This document shows, in pieces, positions 8,901 to 16,430 of a DNA stretch of 64,000 bases. The DNA comes from Candidatus Bacteroides merdipullorum (GTDB lineage Bacteria; Bacteroidota; Bacteroidia; Bacteroidales; Bacteroidaceae): contig DXCK01000113.1 of assembly GCA_019116045.1 (NCBI GenBank), positions 27,172-91,171 on the forward strand, given 5' to 3'. The position numbers and the translations under genes were made by a program. A model generated the notes under the pieces. That model was given only the letters and a program-made list of their open reading frames with translations. It was not told the DNA's origin and searched no databases. Numbering within the stretch: the stretch's first letter is position 1; each line of letters opens with the position of its first letter.

Positions 8901-10485
8901 GTTTGAACGTTTGCCGTTGGACATGGCCAATGCTTTCGTCCCAGACGGCATGGTCACTCTGAAAGGACACTTGAATGGAGGGGTCGCTTTGCGGGGTTCG
9001 ACGGAGAAGCCCGATTTGCAAGGCAGCATCCAGTTGGACACGGCGTCGGTCTTTGTTCGTCAGTTGGGAGCACGTTACTATTTTGATGGTCGTCCTGTGA
9101 CGATTGCAGGCAACACGTTATCCTTCGATAAGTTCTCTATCTTTACTACCAACCGTAATCCGTTTGTCATTGACGGTTCGGTCAGCTTTGCTCAGTTGGA
9201 CCGGCCGACGGCCAACCTGACGTTGCGGGCTGCCAACTACAATTTGCTGGATGCCCCGCATACACGGGAGAGCCTGGTTTATGGTAAGGTTTTCGTAGAC
9301 ATGGATGCTTCGATTCGTGGCCCGTTGGACGCCTTGACCATGCGTGGAAGCATGAGTTTGTTGGGAAATACGAACGTGACTTATGTGCTGACTGATTCTC
9401 CCTTGACGGTAGAAGACCGTTTGAGCGGTTTAGTGACATTCACTTCTTTTGCTGACAGTGTAGGGACGGATACGCTGCAAGTGGCGGCTGTCCCCTTGGG
9501 AGGTATGGAGATTTATATGGGCGTGCACATTGACAATGCCGTGCGGCTGCGGGCCGACTTGAGCCCCGCGGGCGATAAATATATTGAGTTGGAGGGAGGC
9601 GGAGACCTGAATTTGCAGTACACGGCGCAGGGCGACATGAACTTGACTGGCCGCTATACGTTGACCGGGGGTGTGATGAAATATTCGCTGCCCATTATTC
9701 CGCTGAAGGCCTTCAACTTCAATACGGGCAGCTATGTCGATTGGCGGGGAGACCTGATGAACCCGGCGCTGGACCTGACGGCGACGGAGCGTGTGCGTGC
9801 CTCGGTAGGTGGGGAAGATGATGCCACGCGCATGGTTAACTTTGATGTCAGTATCGGCATCAAAGGACAGTTGGAGTCGCCCGACCTGATTTTCGACATC
9901 GCCGCCCCGGAAGATGCTACGGTGCAGAACGAGCTCCAAGCCATGGGGGCCGAGGAGCGCAGCAAGCAGGCCATCGCTATGCTGGCTACGGGTATCTACC
10001 TGAACAGCGGGGCAAAGGGGGGAGGCCTTTCGATGGGGGCTGCTCTGAACAGCGTGTTGCAGAGTCAAATCAATGCGTTGGCCGGCTCGGTGAAGGGGGC
10101 CAGCATCAGTGTGGGAGTAGAAGACCGGACGTCGGCCGAGACAGGGGCTACGCAGACGGATTATAGTTTCCGCTACTCGCAGCGTTTCTTCAACGACCGT
10201 TTCCAGGTGGTCATAGGCGGCAAGGTGTCGACCGGGGCCAATGCCACGAATTCGGCAGAATCGTTCATCGACAACATATCTTTGGAGTATCGGTTGGACA
10301 ATTCGGGTACCCGCTACATCCGAGTGTTCCACAATAAGAATTACGAAAGCGTGTTGGACGGCGAAATCACAGAGACGGGGCTCGGCCTGGTGCTGAGGCG
10401 CAAGATGGATCGCCTGGGAGAACTTTTCATCTTCCGGCGGAAACGTCCGGTTCCGCCTGGGGAAGAGAAGGCGTCGTCCCAATAG
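5917..10485 (+). CDS. tamB: TamB-like translocation and assembly module protein, 1522 aa
   Basis: Very long protein with one N-terminal signal-anchor helix (LWVLLTPLALFLLLMALLYV, about residues 17-37). A periplasmic body of beta-strand-rich AsmA/TamB-like repeats follows. The C-terminal DUF490/TamB domain runs from about residue 1150 to the end (for example LEGGGDLNLQYTAQGDMNLT, GGVMKYSLPIIPLKAFNF and FDVSIGIKGQLESPDLIFD). TamB-family proteins bridge inner and outer membranes as long hydrophobic grooves and act in outer-membrane protein assembly and phospholipid transport. The next gene encodes an Omp85-family lipoprotein, the expected partner, which strengthens the call. Length is a little above E. 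coli TamB (1259 aa), as is usual in Bacteroidetes. Confidence 0.94.
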   Translation: MAEEIVVKKRLWLRIALWVLLTPLALFLLLMALLYVPPVQDFIRQKATTLAGEASGMDISVQRIDLRFPLNLLVRGVQVSQPVDEQHSDTLLTLGSLSVRVQAWPLLRGQVEVDGILLRDATVHSSNLLEGMRLDGTLGRFFLRSHGIDLGDESVVLNNVELEDTRLSLSLSDTTATVPDTTSTTVRWKLLLHTLQLKNVSVDLNMPLDTLSLSARLREARIEEACADLGRQAYACELFRLSGTSLTYDSGPVDTLSSVAAGFDPRHIALRDLNIGIDSVRYAGREMNAVIREFSLNEHSGLNITSLSGRLVADSTQIRIPSLRLSTPHSEIDLSAQTYWELIDIPTTGRLIARLDARIGKQDVLLLAGSLPDSFKEAYPAHPLVVHAGTVGNLRQMQISRFTIDLPGAFSMSAGGELWNLTDSLARSINMDLEMQTRDLNFLTALGGVTPDGSLVIPDSMRLDARLSMKGNDCIASLDLRERRGTLNLNADYDLAEERYRIDLQADSLQLHHFLPKDSLYEFSATLLARGQGLDFSSPHTSAHVDMSLKQLQYANWNFSGIALQAALKHSWATVKLNSDNSLLRMHLDGGLHLDRSYMDGQLALNLKDVDLHSLGILPAPLGHPLELGLTAEARRDSIKLHIGAGDLDFDFKAQSTLKRLLEKSDEFMTLLMQQWELRRLDHAALRRVLPSAGMQLTAGRNNPVGYYLASQGTAFNRLKLQFGFTPEWGINGRAALEGLRTDSLQLDTIFFAAHQDTTRMRLQGGIINGPRNPHFTFRSTVTGEIRNEDAELTLDFTDAKGRTGVLLGVNARPLTEGNGKGNGVLLRLTPEEPVIAYRKFHFAEGRNSLYLHKNMRVYANIDMQGGDGMGFRMQSDVRDTVSLQNVNVELSRFRLSELSEVLPYLPQLTGLFTVEGNYIQTADAFQVAAEADIDSLTYEGRPVGDLGVGVTWLPDSGENHFLSAYLACNDRQVATVEGRLGDAQGADAFALDASFERLPLDMANAFVPDGMVTLKGHLNGGVALRGSTEKPDLQGSIQLDTASVFVRQLGARYYFDGRPVTIAGNTLSFDKFSIFTTNRNPFVIDGSVSFAQLDRPTANLTLRAANYNLLDAPHTRESLVYGKVFVDMDASIRGPLDALTMRGSMSLLGNTNVTYVLTDSPLTVEDRLSGLVTFTSFADSVGTDTLQVAAVPLGGMEIYMGVHIDNAVRLRADLSPAGDKYIELEGGGDLNLQYTAQGDMNLTGRYTLTGGVMKYSLPIIPLKAFNFNTGSYVDWRGDLMNPALDLTATERVRASVGGEDDATRMVNFDVSIGIKGQLESPDLIFDIAAPEDATVQNELQAMGAEERSKQAIAMLATGIYLNSGAKGGGLSMGAALNSVLQSQINALAGSVKGASISVGVEDRTSAETGATQTDYSFRYSQRFFNDRFQVVIGGKVSTGANATNSAESFIDNISLEYRLDNSGTRYIRVFHNKNYESVLDGEITETGLGLVLRRKMDRLGELFIFRRKRPVPPGEEKASSQ

Positions 10486-10648
10486 CCGGACACGAGCTTC
10501 GACCGACGTGGCAGACGCTTTTCCTTCTTGTCCGCAACGCCCTCGGCCGGTCTGGGAGAAAGCCCTCCCCGTCGTTCGGAAGAAGGAAAGCGGCGATGAA
10601 GGGCAGAGCCTCACGAATGAAACAATTACATATAATCACTCATTGCGT

Positions 10649-13024
10649 ATGAAACACAGTATTTGGGGCCGACGGTTGCGGCACTTCTTCATCATAATCT
10701 GTAGCCTTCTGTTGGTGTCTTGTTCCACCACCAGAAACTTGCCGGAAGGCGAGGTGCTCTACATTGGGCAGCGGCCGACGCTGGTGGATAATCCGCAACC
10801 GACATCCGTGGGCGAAACTGCCTTGGAAGAAGTCGAGGCCGCCTTGGCCAAGGCTCCCAATAATTCGCTGTTGGGCAGTACTTCAGTGCGCGTCCCTTTT
10901 CCCGTAGGATTGTGGGTTTACAATGGCTTCCAGAAGTATGAGAAAGGTTTGGGGCGATGGATTTTCAACCGCTTTGCAGCCGACCCCGTATTGCTTTCGA
11001 CAGTCAATCCCGACATACGTACGCAGGCAGCCACCAACCTGCTGCACGACTACGGCTACCTGCGGGGCACGGTAGACTATGAAGTCTTCCCTTCGAAGAA
11101 AGACTCGCTCAAGGCCCGCGTGCAGTATGCAGTCCACATGGGAGAACCGTTCTTCATCGACACGGTGGACTATCGGGGTTTCTCGCCTCGCACCTTGGCC
11201 ATCATGCGATTAAGCCGCCGGCGTTCACTTATCAGTTCCGGCGAGCAGTTCAATGTGCCCGATTTGGATGGCGAGCGCACTCGCCTGAGCAACCTGCTGC
11301 GTAACGTAGGTTGCTATTACTTCCGTCCCGATTACCTGACCTACCAGGCCGATACGATGCAAGTGCCAGGACACGTCTCATTGCGCCTGATGCCTGTGGC
11401 CGGTATGCCCGCCGTGGCCGAGAAGCCCTTCCGGTTGGGGCGAAAATCGTTCTATTTGTTGGGCAAAAACGGTGAAACGCCCGACGACAGCCTGAAGTAC
11501 AAAGACCTGACCATCTACTATCACGATAAGCTTCGTGTGCGTCCCAACATGTTGTACCGCTGGATGGACTATCAGAACTTCCGTTACAAACGCCAGGTGG
11601 AAGACAGTGCGGGAATCGACCGCCGCCGTTCGGCAGCTTCGCTTTACAGCCTTTACCGGCAGACGCGTGTGCAAGAGCGACTGGCCAACGTCGGTATCTT
11701 TAAGTATACAGAGATGCAGTTCTTGCCGCGCGACTCGGCTTTCGTGTCAGACACGCTGGATGTTCACATTATTGCTTCGTTGGACAAACCTTACGATGCC
11801 GAGCTGGACTTCAACATCAAGATGAAAAGCAATAACCAGACGGGACCGGGCGCTGTATTTACTTTGACGAAAAACAACATCTTTGGTGGTGGTGAGAAAT
11901 GGAACGTCGAATTGAAAGGCTCTTATGAATGGCAGACGGGAAAAGACCGTTCTTCGGCCATGAACAGCTACGAACTGGGCGTTGCCACTTCGTTGGTATT
12001 CCCTCGCGTAGTTTTTCCCCGCCTGGGCGGCAATGAGTATGACTTTCCGGCCACCACGACTTTCCGCCTTTATGTCGACCAGATGAGCCGGGCGCGCTAT
12101 TATAAACTCCTGGCCTTTGGCGGCAATGCCACGTATGACTTTCAGCCCCGGGCCACCTCTAAACATAGCTTTACGCCTTTCCGCTTGACGTTTAACGTCC
12201 TTCGTGACCCTACTGCCGAGTTCCAGCAATTGCAGCAAGAGAACCCTGCACTCTACGTCAGCTTGCGTAATCAGTTCATCCCGGCCATGGAGTATACGTA
12301 CACCTTCGACAACAGTTCGTTGCCCCACAAGCGTAACCCTCTGTGGTGGCAGACCACGGTGACTTCAGCAGGCAATGTGACTTCCGTGATTTATCGCATG
12401 TTGGGCCAGCCCTTCAGCGAACAAGGCAAGATGTTGTTGGGAGTCCCCTTCGCACAGTTCTTGAAACTGAACACAGAGTTGCGTTACAACATGCGCATAG
12501 ACCGCAACCAATCTCTGGCCTCACGCCTGGCTTTAGGAGCCATCTGGTCGTATGGCAATGCCACGACGGCACCCTATACCGAGCAGTTCTATATCGGCGG
12601 CGCCAACAGTGTGCGTGCCTTTGCCGCGCGCAACATTGGTCCGGGAGGCTATCCAGCCGACGAGAACGATACTTATTCCTTCATCAACCACGTGGGAGAC
12701 ATCCGTTTCGAGGCCAACCTGGAGTATCGCTTCCGCATCATCAGCGACCTGCACGGGGCAGTGTTCCTCGATGCTGGTAACGTGTGGCTGATGCGTAGCG
12801 ACCCCGCCCGTCCTGGAGGTGAATTTCGCTTGAAGGACTTCCCCCGGCAAATAGCCTTGGGAACAGGTGTTGGCGTGCGTTACGATTTAGGCTTTCTGGT
12901 GTTTCGCCTCGATTGGGGTATCGCTTTGCACGAACCCTACGACACGGGCAAGTCTGGATACTATAATGTGCGCAAGTTCATGGACGGCACCGCACTGCAC
13001 TTCGCCATCGGATATCCTTTCTGA
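10649..13024 (+). CDS. tamL: TamL: Omp85-family outer-membrane lipoprotein, partner of TamB, 791 aa
   Basis: The start at ATG 10649 gives a lipoprotein signal peptide with lipobox LVSC; the frame is open further upstream (10508) but that adds 47 residues before the signal and is not credible. After POTRA-like N-terminal segments, the C-terminal half is a 16-stranded Omp85 barrel (surface antigen family) with the conserved FYIGGANSVRAFAARNIGPG segment, the VRGF/Y-type motif, and a terminal strand ending HFAIGYPF. Bacteroidetes encode a lipid-anchored TamA variant called TamL next to tamB; the gene order and the lipobox match that description. Predicted to sit in the outer membrane and act with TamB. 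The 163-nt gap after tamB contains no obvious promoter, so an operon is likely. Confidence 0.92.
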   Translation: MKHSIWGRRLRHFFIIICSLLLVSCSTTRNLPEGEVLYIGQRPTLVDNPQPTSVGETALEEVEAALAKAPNNSLLGSTSVRVPFPVGLWVYNGFQKYEKGLGRWIFNRFAADPVLLSTVNPDIRTQAATNLLHDYGYLRGTVDYEVFPSKKDSLKARVQYAVHMGEPFFIDTVDYRGFSPRTLAIMRLSRRRSLISSGEQFNVPDLDGERTRLSNLLRNVGCYYFRPDYLTYQADTMQVPGHVSLRLMPVAGMPAVAEKPFRLGRKSFYLLGKNGETPDDSLKYKDLTIYYHDKLRVRPNMLYRWMDYQNFRYKRQVEDSAGIDRRRSAASLYSLYRQTRVQERLANVGIFKYTEMQFLPRDSAFVSDTLDVHIIASLDKPYDAELDFNIKMKSNNQTGPGAVFTLTKNNIFGGGEKWNVELKGSYEWQTGKDRSSAMNSYELGVATSLVFPRVVFPRLGGNEYDFPATTTFRLYVDQMSRARYYKLLAFGGNATYDFQPRATSKHSFTPFRLTFNVLRDPTAEFQQLQQENPALYVSLRNQFIPAMEYTYTFDNSSLPHKRNPLWWQTTVTSAGNVTSVIYRMLGQPFSEQGKMLLGVPFAQFLKLNTELRYNMRIDRNQSLASRLALGAIWSYGNATTAPYTEQFYIGGANSVRAFAARNIGPGGYPADENDTYSFINHVGDIRFEANLEYRFRIISDLHGAVFLDAGNVWLMRSDPARPGGEFRLKDFPRQIALGTGVGVRYDLGFLVFRLDWGIALHEPYDTGKSGYYNVRKFMDGTALHFAIGYPF

Positions 13025-13066
13025 GTCTTTTTCTTGGGATTGAGTATTACGTATATAATTATTTTG

Positions 13067-13074
13067 TACATTTG
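13067..13074 (+). promoter_or_regulatory. -7 promoter element for nucleotidyltransferase gene
   Basis: TACATTTG matches TAnnTTTG and is followed by C, 81 nt before ATG 13156. No clear TTTG at the expected -33 distance. The resulting leader of about 75 nt shows no obvious riboswitch or hairpin. Confidence 0.6.
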
Positions 13075-13155
13075 CACGGGGCTATCGGGCGAACCGTCCC
13101 TGCATGACAAGCGATACAGATATGAATATCATTATAAACCATTAATTTTACTGCA

Positions 13156-14067
13156 ATGAAACCTACTCTATTCCTGTTGGCTGCCGGCATGGGCAGTCGC
13201 TACGGCGGTCTGAAGCAGTTGGACGGCCTGGGCCCCAACGGCGAGACTATCATGGATTACTCTATTTACGACGCTATTCACGCCGGATTCGGCAAGCTGG
13301 TCTTTGTTATCCGCAAGGATTTTGAGAAAGACTTCCGTGATAAAATCATCTCCAAATACGAGGGGCATATCCCTTGCGAACTGGTGTTTCAGTCGCTCGA
13401 TGCCCTGCCCGAAGGCTTCACCTGTCCCGAAGGCCGGACCAAACCCTGGGGTACGAACCATGCTGTCCTGATGGGCGAGCCAGTCATCCGTGAACCGTTT
13501 GCCGTCATCAACTGCGACGATTTCTATGGCCGCGATTCGTTCCAAGTGATGGGACGTTTCCTCTCTGCCTTGCCCGAAGGCTCGAAGAATACGTATGCCA
13601 TGGTAGGATTCCGTGTGGGCAATACGCTGAGTGAAAGCGGAACGGTGTCGCGCGGCATCTGCGGAACGGACGAGAAGCGTATGTTGACCTCGGTCGTAGA
13701 GCGTACGAAGATTCAGCGTATGGACGGCGAGGTGAAGTATCTTGATGATGACGACCAGTGGGTGGCCACTCCGGAAACCACGCCCGTCAGCATGAACTTC
13801 TGGGGCTTTACGCCTGACTATTTCGCTTACAGTGCGGATTACTTCAAGGGCTTCTTGGCCGACCCGAAGAACATGGCAAACCTGAAAAGCGAGTTCTTCA
13901 TCCCGCTCATGGTGGACAAACTTATCAAAGAGGGGACGGCTACTGTCGAAGTGCTCGACACCACCAGCAAGTGGTTCGGCGTCACTTATCCCGAAGACCG
14001 CCCGGCCGTGGTGGCCAAGATTAAGGCGCTGGTAGAGGCTGGTGAATATCCCGACAAACTGTTCTGA
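13156..14067 (+). CDS. Nucleotidyltransferase family protein (sugar-nucleotide pyrophosphorylase fold), 303 aa
   Basis: The N-terminus LFLLAAGMGSRYGGLKQLDG is the NTP-transferase signature (GxGxR...K) of the glucose-1-phosphate nucleotidyltransferase superfamily. A second conserved block, FAVINCDDFYGRDSF, supplies the metal-binding Asp residues. Enzymes of this group join an NTP to a sugar phosphate. This subfamily, with the GGLKQ variant, is widespread in Bacteroidetes and usually annotated only as nucleotidyltransferase; the sugar is unknown. It is monocistronic, with its own promoter and a strong terminator just after the stop. Confidence 0.9.
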   Translation: MKPTLFLLAAGMGSRYGGLKQLDGLGPNGETIMDYSIYDAIHAGFGKLVFVIRKDFEKDFRDKIISKYEGHIPCELVFQSLDALPEGFTCPEGRTKPWGTNHAVLMGEPVIREPFAVINCDDFYGRDSFQVMGRFLSALPEGSKNTYAMVGFRVGNTLSESGTVSRGICGTDEKRMLTSVVERTKIQRMDGEVKYLDDDDQWVATPETTPVSMNFWGFTPDYFAYSADYFKGFLADPKNMANLKSEFFIPLMVDKLIKEGTATVEVLDTTSKWFGVTYPEDRPAVVAKIKALVEAGEYPDKLF

Positions 14068-14096
14068 CTGCCCCTTTAGGCAACATAAACGGAAAG

Positions 14097-14147
14097 AGAC
14101 CGCCTGCATATACACCCGGAAGAGGTGTTTGCAGGCGGTCTTTCTGT
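14097..14147 (+). terminator. Intrinsic terminator after nucleotidyltransferase
   Basis: A 12-bp perfect stem, AGACCGCCTGCA (14097-14108) with TGCAGGCGGTCT (14130-14141), encloses a smaller ACACC/GGTGT stem. A T-rich tail (TTTCTGTGTT) follows. Confidence 0.85.
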
Positions 14148-14203
14148 GTTAAAGAAACAGAAAAGATGAGCCTTGTCCGGTTACAACTTATTCTTTCATT
14201 TCC

Positions 14204-14211
14204 TACCTTTG
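14204..14211 (+). promoter_or_regulatory. -7 promoter element upstream of small ORF and efflux remnant
   Basis: TACCTTTG followed by CACC is a textbook Bacteroidetes -7 box. It lies 20 nt before the ATG of the 31-codon ORF at 14232. Confidence 0.7.
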
Positions 14212-14231
14212 CACCCGAAATCAACAGTTAT

Positions 14232-14327
14232 ATGAGCCGTATGAAAGAATCATCTTACAGCAAGTCTGCTATCTACAAGAACAAGATTCACTTCTTCCAT
14301 GCCTGGGGTGCGTGCGCTCAGATTTAA
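14232..14327 (+). CDS. Putative 31-aa leader peptide before efflux remnant
   Basis: An ATG immediately downstream of a strong promoter opens a 31-codon frame ending TAA 14325-14327. It starts MSRMKESSYSKSAIYKNKIH and ends FFHAWGACAQI; a second ATG is at codon 4. It has no signal peptide and no family I recognise. It is followed at 14371-14388 by a small stem (GCTTTC-GGCG-GAAAGC) and then by the TolC-type remnant at 14428. Position, size and promoter fit a regulatory leader peptide or a small protein; the sequence cannot separate the two. Chance occurrence is possible. Confidence 0.4.
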   Translation: MSRMKESSYSKSAIYKNKIHFFHAWGACAQI

Positions 14328-14427
14328 AAGTCCCTCTTCCATTCCTGCCACATTCCATTGATTGTCGCGGGGCTTTCGGCGGAAAGCTTGTGTACAACAG
14401 TATCTAATTCTTAATCATTATTTTAGT

Positions 14428-15317
14428 ATGAGCAAAAGAAACAGGCTCATAGTGCTGTGTAGTGCGGCACTGTGCAGCTACTACATGTATGCCCAACAAC
14501 GTACGATGGGCATGGAAGAGATGTTTCGCCTGGCTGATGCCAACAGTAAGAGCATACAGGCTTACAAGACAGGCAAGGAGGCTGCCGACGAAGCCCTGAA
14601 AGCGGCCAAGGCACAACGCTTGCCCGACATTACGGCCTCGGTGTCGGCTTCTTACCTGGGCGACGGGCGCTTGTGGGACAGGGATTTCGGTCATGGAGTC
14701 CGTATCGACATGCCTCACTTCGGCAATAACCTGGTCATAGAGGCTCGGCAGGTGGTTTATGCGGGCGGAGCCATCAGCAGTGGTATCGGGCTGGCCGAGC
14801 TGGGACGTGAACTGGCCGAGCTGGACTGGCAGAAAAACCGCTAGGAAGTGCGCTTCTTGTTGGCGGCTATTATTTGGAACTCTACAAGCTGGATAACCAG
14901 AAGAAGGTGGTGCGGCATAATCTGCAACTGACCGAACGCGTCATAGACAACGTCAGGGCCCGGCATGAGCAGGGTACTGCCCTGAAAAACGACATCACCC
15001 GCTACGAGTTGCAACGGGAGACGCTGAAGCTGCAGTTAGCACAGATTGCGGATGCGCGCCAGATTGTGAACCATCAACTGGTGACCACGCTGCACCTGCC
15101 GGCCGGTACCGACATTTGCCCGGACACCACGTTGCTGAACAAAGAGGTGCAGACGTTGGCGGAAGAGGACTGGCAGAAGCTGGCCACGCGGACGCATCTG
15201 GGCCTGCGGCAGTCGGTGGCGTTGCTGCTGCTGTTGCTGCTGTATGACGCGCCGGTGCGGCGGAGTCTGAAGCTGATGCCGCTGTGGACGCGCGTGCGCC
15301 GCGAGGCTGAGGGGTAA
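14428..15317 (+). pseudogene. TolC family outer-membrane efflux protein, disrupted and truncated
   Basis: The N-terminal part is intact: a signal peptide (MSKRNRLIVLCSAALCSYYMYAQ cleaves near YAQ) and the TolC start MEEMFRLADANSKSIQAYK. At 14842-14844 an in-frame TAG replaces what reads as Gln. Shortly after (about 14860-14875) the frame shifts, and TolC coding resumes as LELYKLDNQKKVV and continues through LTERVIDNVRARHEQG to about 15205. There similarity stops at a Leu-rich CTG/TTG run (15223-15241) followed by unrelated sequence to TAA 15315. About the last 40% of a normal 430-450 aa TolC protein is missing. No membrane-fusion or RND genes follow, although such genes normally accompany this type in Bacteroides. 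A deletion has probably removed the rest of an efflux operon. Confidence 0.88.
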
Positions 15318-15322
15318 AAGAG

Positions 15323-15349
15323 CGGGGGGCGCGGTTGCCGCGCCCCCCG
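15323..15349. terminator. GC-only hairpin between convergent genes
   Basis: GGGGGGCGCGG (15324-15334) and CCGCGCCCCCC (15338-15348) form a perfect 11-bp stem with a TTG loop, extended by C15323-G15349. There is no U-tract on either strand. It sits between the convergent TolC remnant and HU-HIG gene and may slow transcription from both sides. Confidence 0.5.
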
Positions 15350-15387
15350 TGGGTGTGTCCTCCGGCTCCCCACTGGCCGGGGGATGG

Positions 15388-15873
15388 TTAGCCGAACGTG
15401 CCTTGTCCGCTGTCGTCGTCATCCTCGCCGCCGGTGCCGGGGGTGGTGCCATCGACGGCTTGTGCGGGGATGTCTTCGCTGAGCAGTTCCCAGAAGACGT
15501 CTTCGGCGATGAGGCTTCGCGATACGATTTGTCCCTTGCTGCCGCGGGCGGTTTCAGGGATGAAGCGCACGCGCGTGCCGGTAATCTGCTTGGCGCTGAC
15601 CTCATCGGCCGTGTCCACACCGTTGCCTTCGGCGTCGATGGTGTAGTAGAACGTGCCCACGCCTTCCAGCTTGACCGTGCGGCCTTCGTTCATAAACTGC
15701 CCCAGCACGCCGCCCAGCAGGTCGAGCACGGAGATGACGTCGCCCGTGCTGAGCGATGACAGGGCCGAGAGTCTGCGCGCCACTTCCTTGGTGGTGACTG
15801 GTTTTCCGATGGTGGTAGCTACCGGGTACCACTTGCCGTTGGATTTCATTTGTTTCTTAGTAAAGTATCCCAT
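15388..15873 (-). CDS. HU-HIG family DNA-binding protein (paralogue 1), 161 aa
   Basis: The protein starts MGYFTKKQMKSNGKWYPV and carries an HU/IHF-like fold (VTTKEVARRLSALSSLSTGD, MNEGRTVKLEGVGTFYYTI, TRVRFIPETARG). A flexible tail rich in Gly, Thr and Asp follows, ending GTGGEDDDDSGQGTFG. This matches the HU-HIG group, HU domains with an added Gly-rich or Ig/wHTH part, common in Bacteroides. The start at 15873 was chosen because the paralogue at 51776 begins the same way; the frame is open upstream but only through repeats. A promoter at 16091-16120 gives a leader of about 210 nt that contains three 22-bp repeats. Probable DNA-binding architectural or regulatory protein. Confidence 0.85.
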   Translation of the reverse strand: MGYFTKKQMKSNGKWYPVATTIGKPVTTKEVARRLSALSSLSTGDVISVLDLLGGVLGQFMNEGRTVKLEGVGTFYYTIDAEGNGVDTADEVSAKQITGTRVRFIPETARGSKGQIVSRSLIAEDVFWELLSEDIPAQAVDGTTPGTGGEDDDDSGQGTFG

Positions 15874-15926
15874 AGTGTAATGATTTATTATCATCGCCGG
15901 CGGCCGTCCCTGGCATCCTCCCCACC

Positions 15927-15992
15927 TTTTGTGGGAAAAGGTGGGGACTTTTGTAGGAAAAGGTGGGGAGTTTTGTGGGAAAAGGTGGGGAC
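15927..15992. repeat. Three direct repeats of 22 bp in the leader of HU-HIG paralogue 1
   Basis: Units at 15927-15948, 15949-15970 and 15971-15992 differ at only 1-2 bases. The plus-strand core is GTGGGAAAAGGTGGGG followed by AC or AG and TTTT. They lie between the minus-strand promoter (16091) and the HU-HIG start (15873), so they would be transcribed. 22 is not a multiple of 3, which argues against translation. Confidence 0.95.
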
Positions 15993-16090
15993 TTTTCCTC
16001 TCCCCCTCCACAACCCCTTGTAGGGCCGTCGCCGGTTCAGATAGGTTATGTAATAAAGTTTGAATCTCTGGCCCCCGCAGGGACCTGTCG

Positions 16091-16120
16091 CAAAGATAGT
16101 CTTTTCCGGCGATAATCCAA
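16091..16120 (-). promoter_or_regulatory. Promoter of HU-HIG paralogue 1
   Basis: On the minus strand TATCTTTG (16098-16091) is a -7 box and TTGG (16120-16117) lies 18 nt upstream as a -33 box. Expected start of transcription is near 16084. Confidence 0.65.
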
Positions 16121-16162
16121 GCACCGGGGCAAACTTTTTTCGGCATTTTTTTGCGCAACCCC

Positions 16163-16194
16163 TTGCATAATCCGCAGAAAAGCCCTTACTTTGC
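16163..16194 (+). promoter_or_regulatory. Promoter of carB leader
   Basis: TACTTTGC (16187-16194) is a one-base-short variant of TAnnTTTG, with TTG (16163-16165) 21 nt upstream. It is divergent from the HU-HIG promoter. Expected transcription start is near 16201, giving a leader of about 215 nt before carB. Confidence 0.55.
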
Positions 16195-16214
16195 ACCCAA
16201 CAACATAGTTATTC

Positions 16215-16430
16215 ATGTTCATAAGAAATCGTATTCGTCCACTTCTCGACTCTGCCGTTCCGACGGAACGAGAGGGGCTTGATTTTTTCTTTTTTTGCAC
16301 TTTTCTAATTTATACAAACCTTCTGATGCGTCGTCCCCGTGAGGGGGTGGCGCATTTCTTTTCCCAGGAGACAATAGCTAACCCATTGATAGACATAAAA
16401 ACACCCAGAGATTTATGGAACAAACATTGA
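16215..16430 (+). promoter_or_regulatory. Candidate pyrBI-like leader ORF and attenuator of carB
   Basis: Order of elements: ATG 16215 opening a 71-codon frame; a hairpin CGTTCC-GAC-GGAACG (16256-16270); a T-tract 16283-16296 broken by one C, read in the leader frame as DFFFFCTF; a 13-bp hairpin 16326-16355 (ATGCG..CCCC, GTGA loop, GGGG..CGCAT) followed by TTTCTTTT, which looks like an intrinsic terminator; and the leader stop TGA 16428, overlapping the carB start by 16 nt. This is the arrangement of the E. coli pyrBI leader, where low UTP makes polymerase pause in the U-run so that the ribosome blocks the terminator. The elements are seen; the mechanism is inference. Confidence 0.5.

Noticed and set aside
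7927..10614. Long minus-strand open frames (364 and 394 codons) within tamB
   Set aside because: They mirror tamB codons, show no signal peptide or motif and have no promoter.
10508..10648. N-terminal extension of TamL
   Set aside because: The 47 added residues precede a complete lipoprotein signal peptide.
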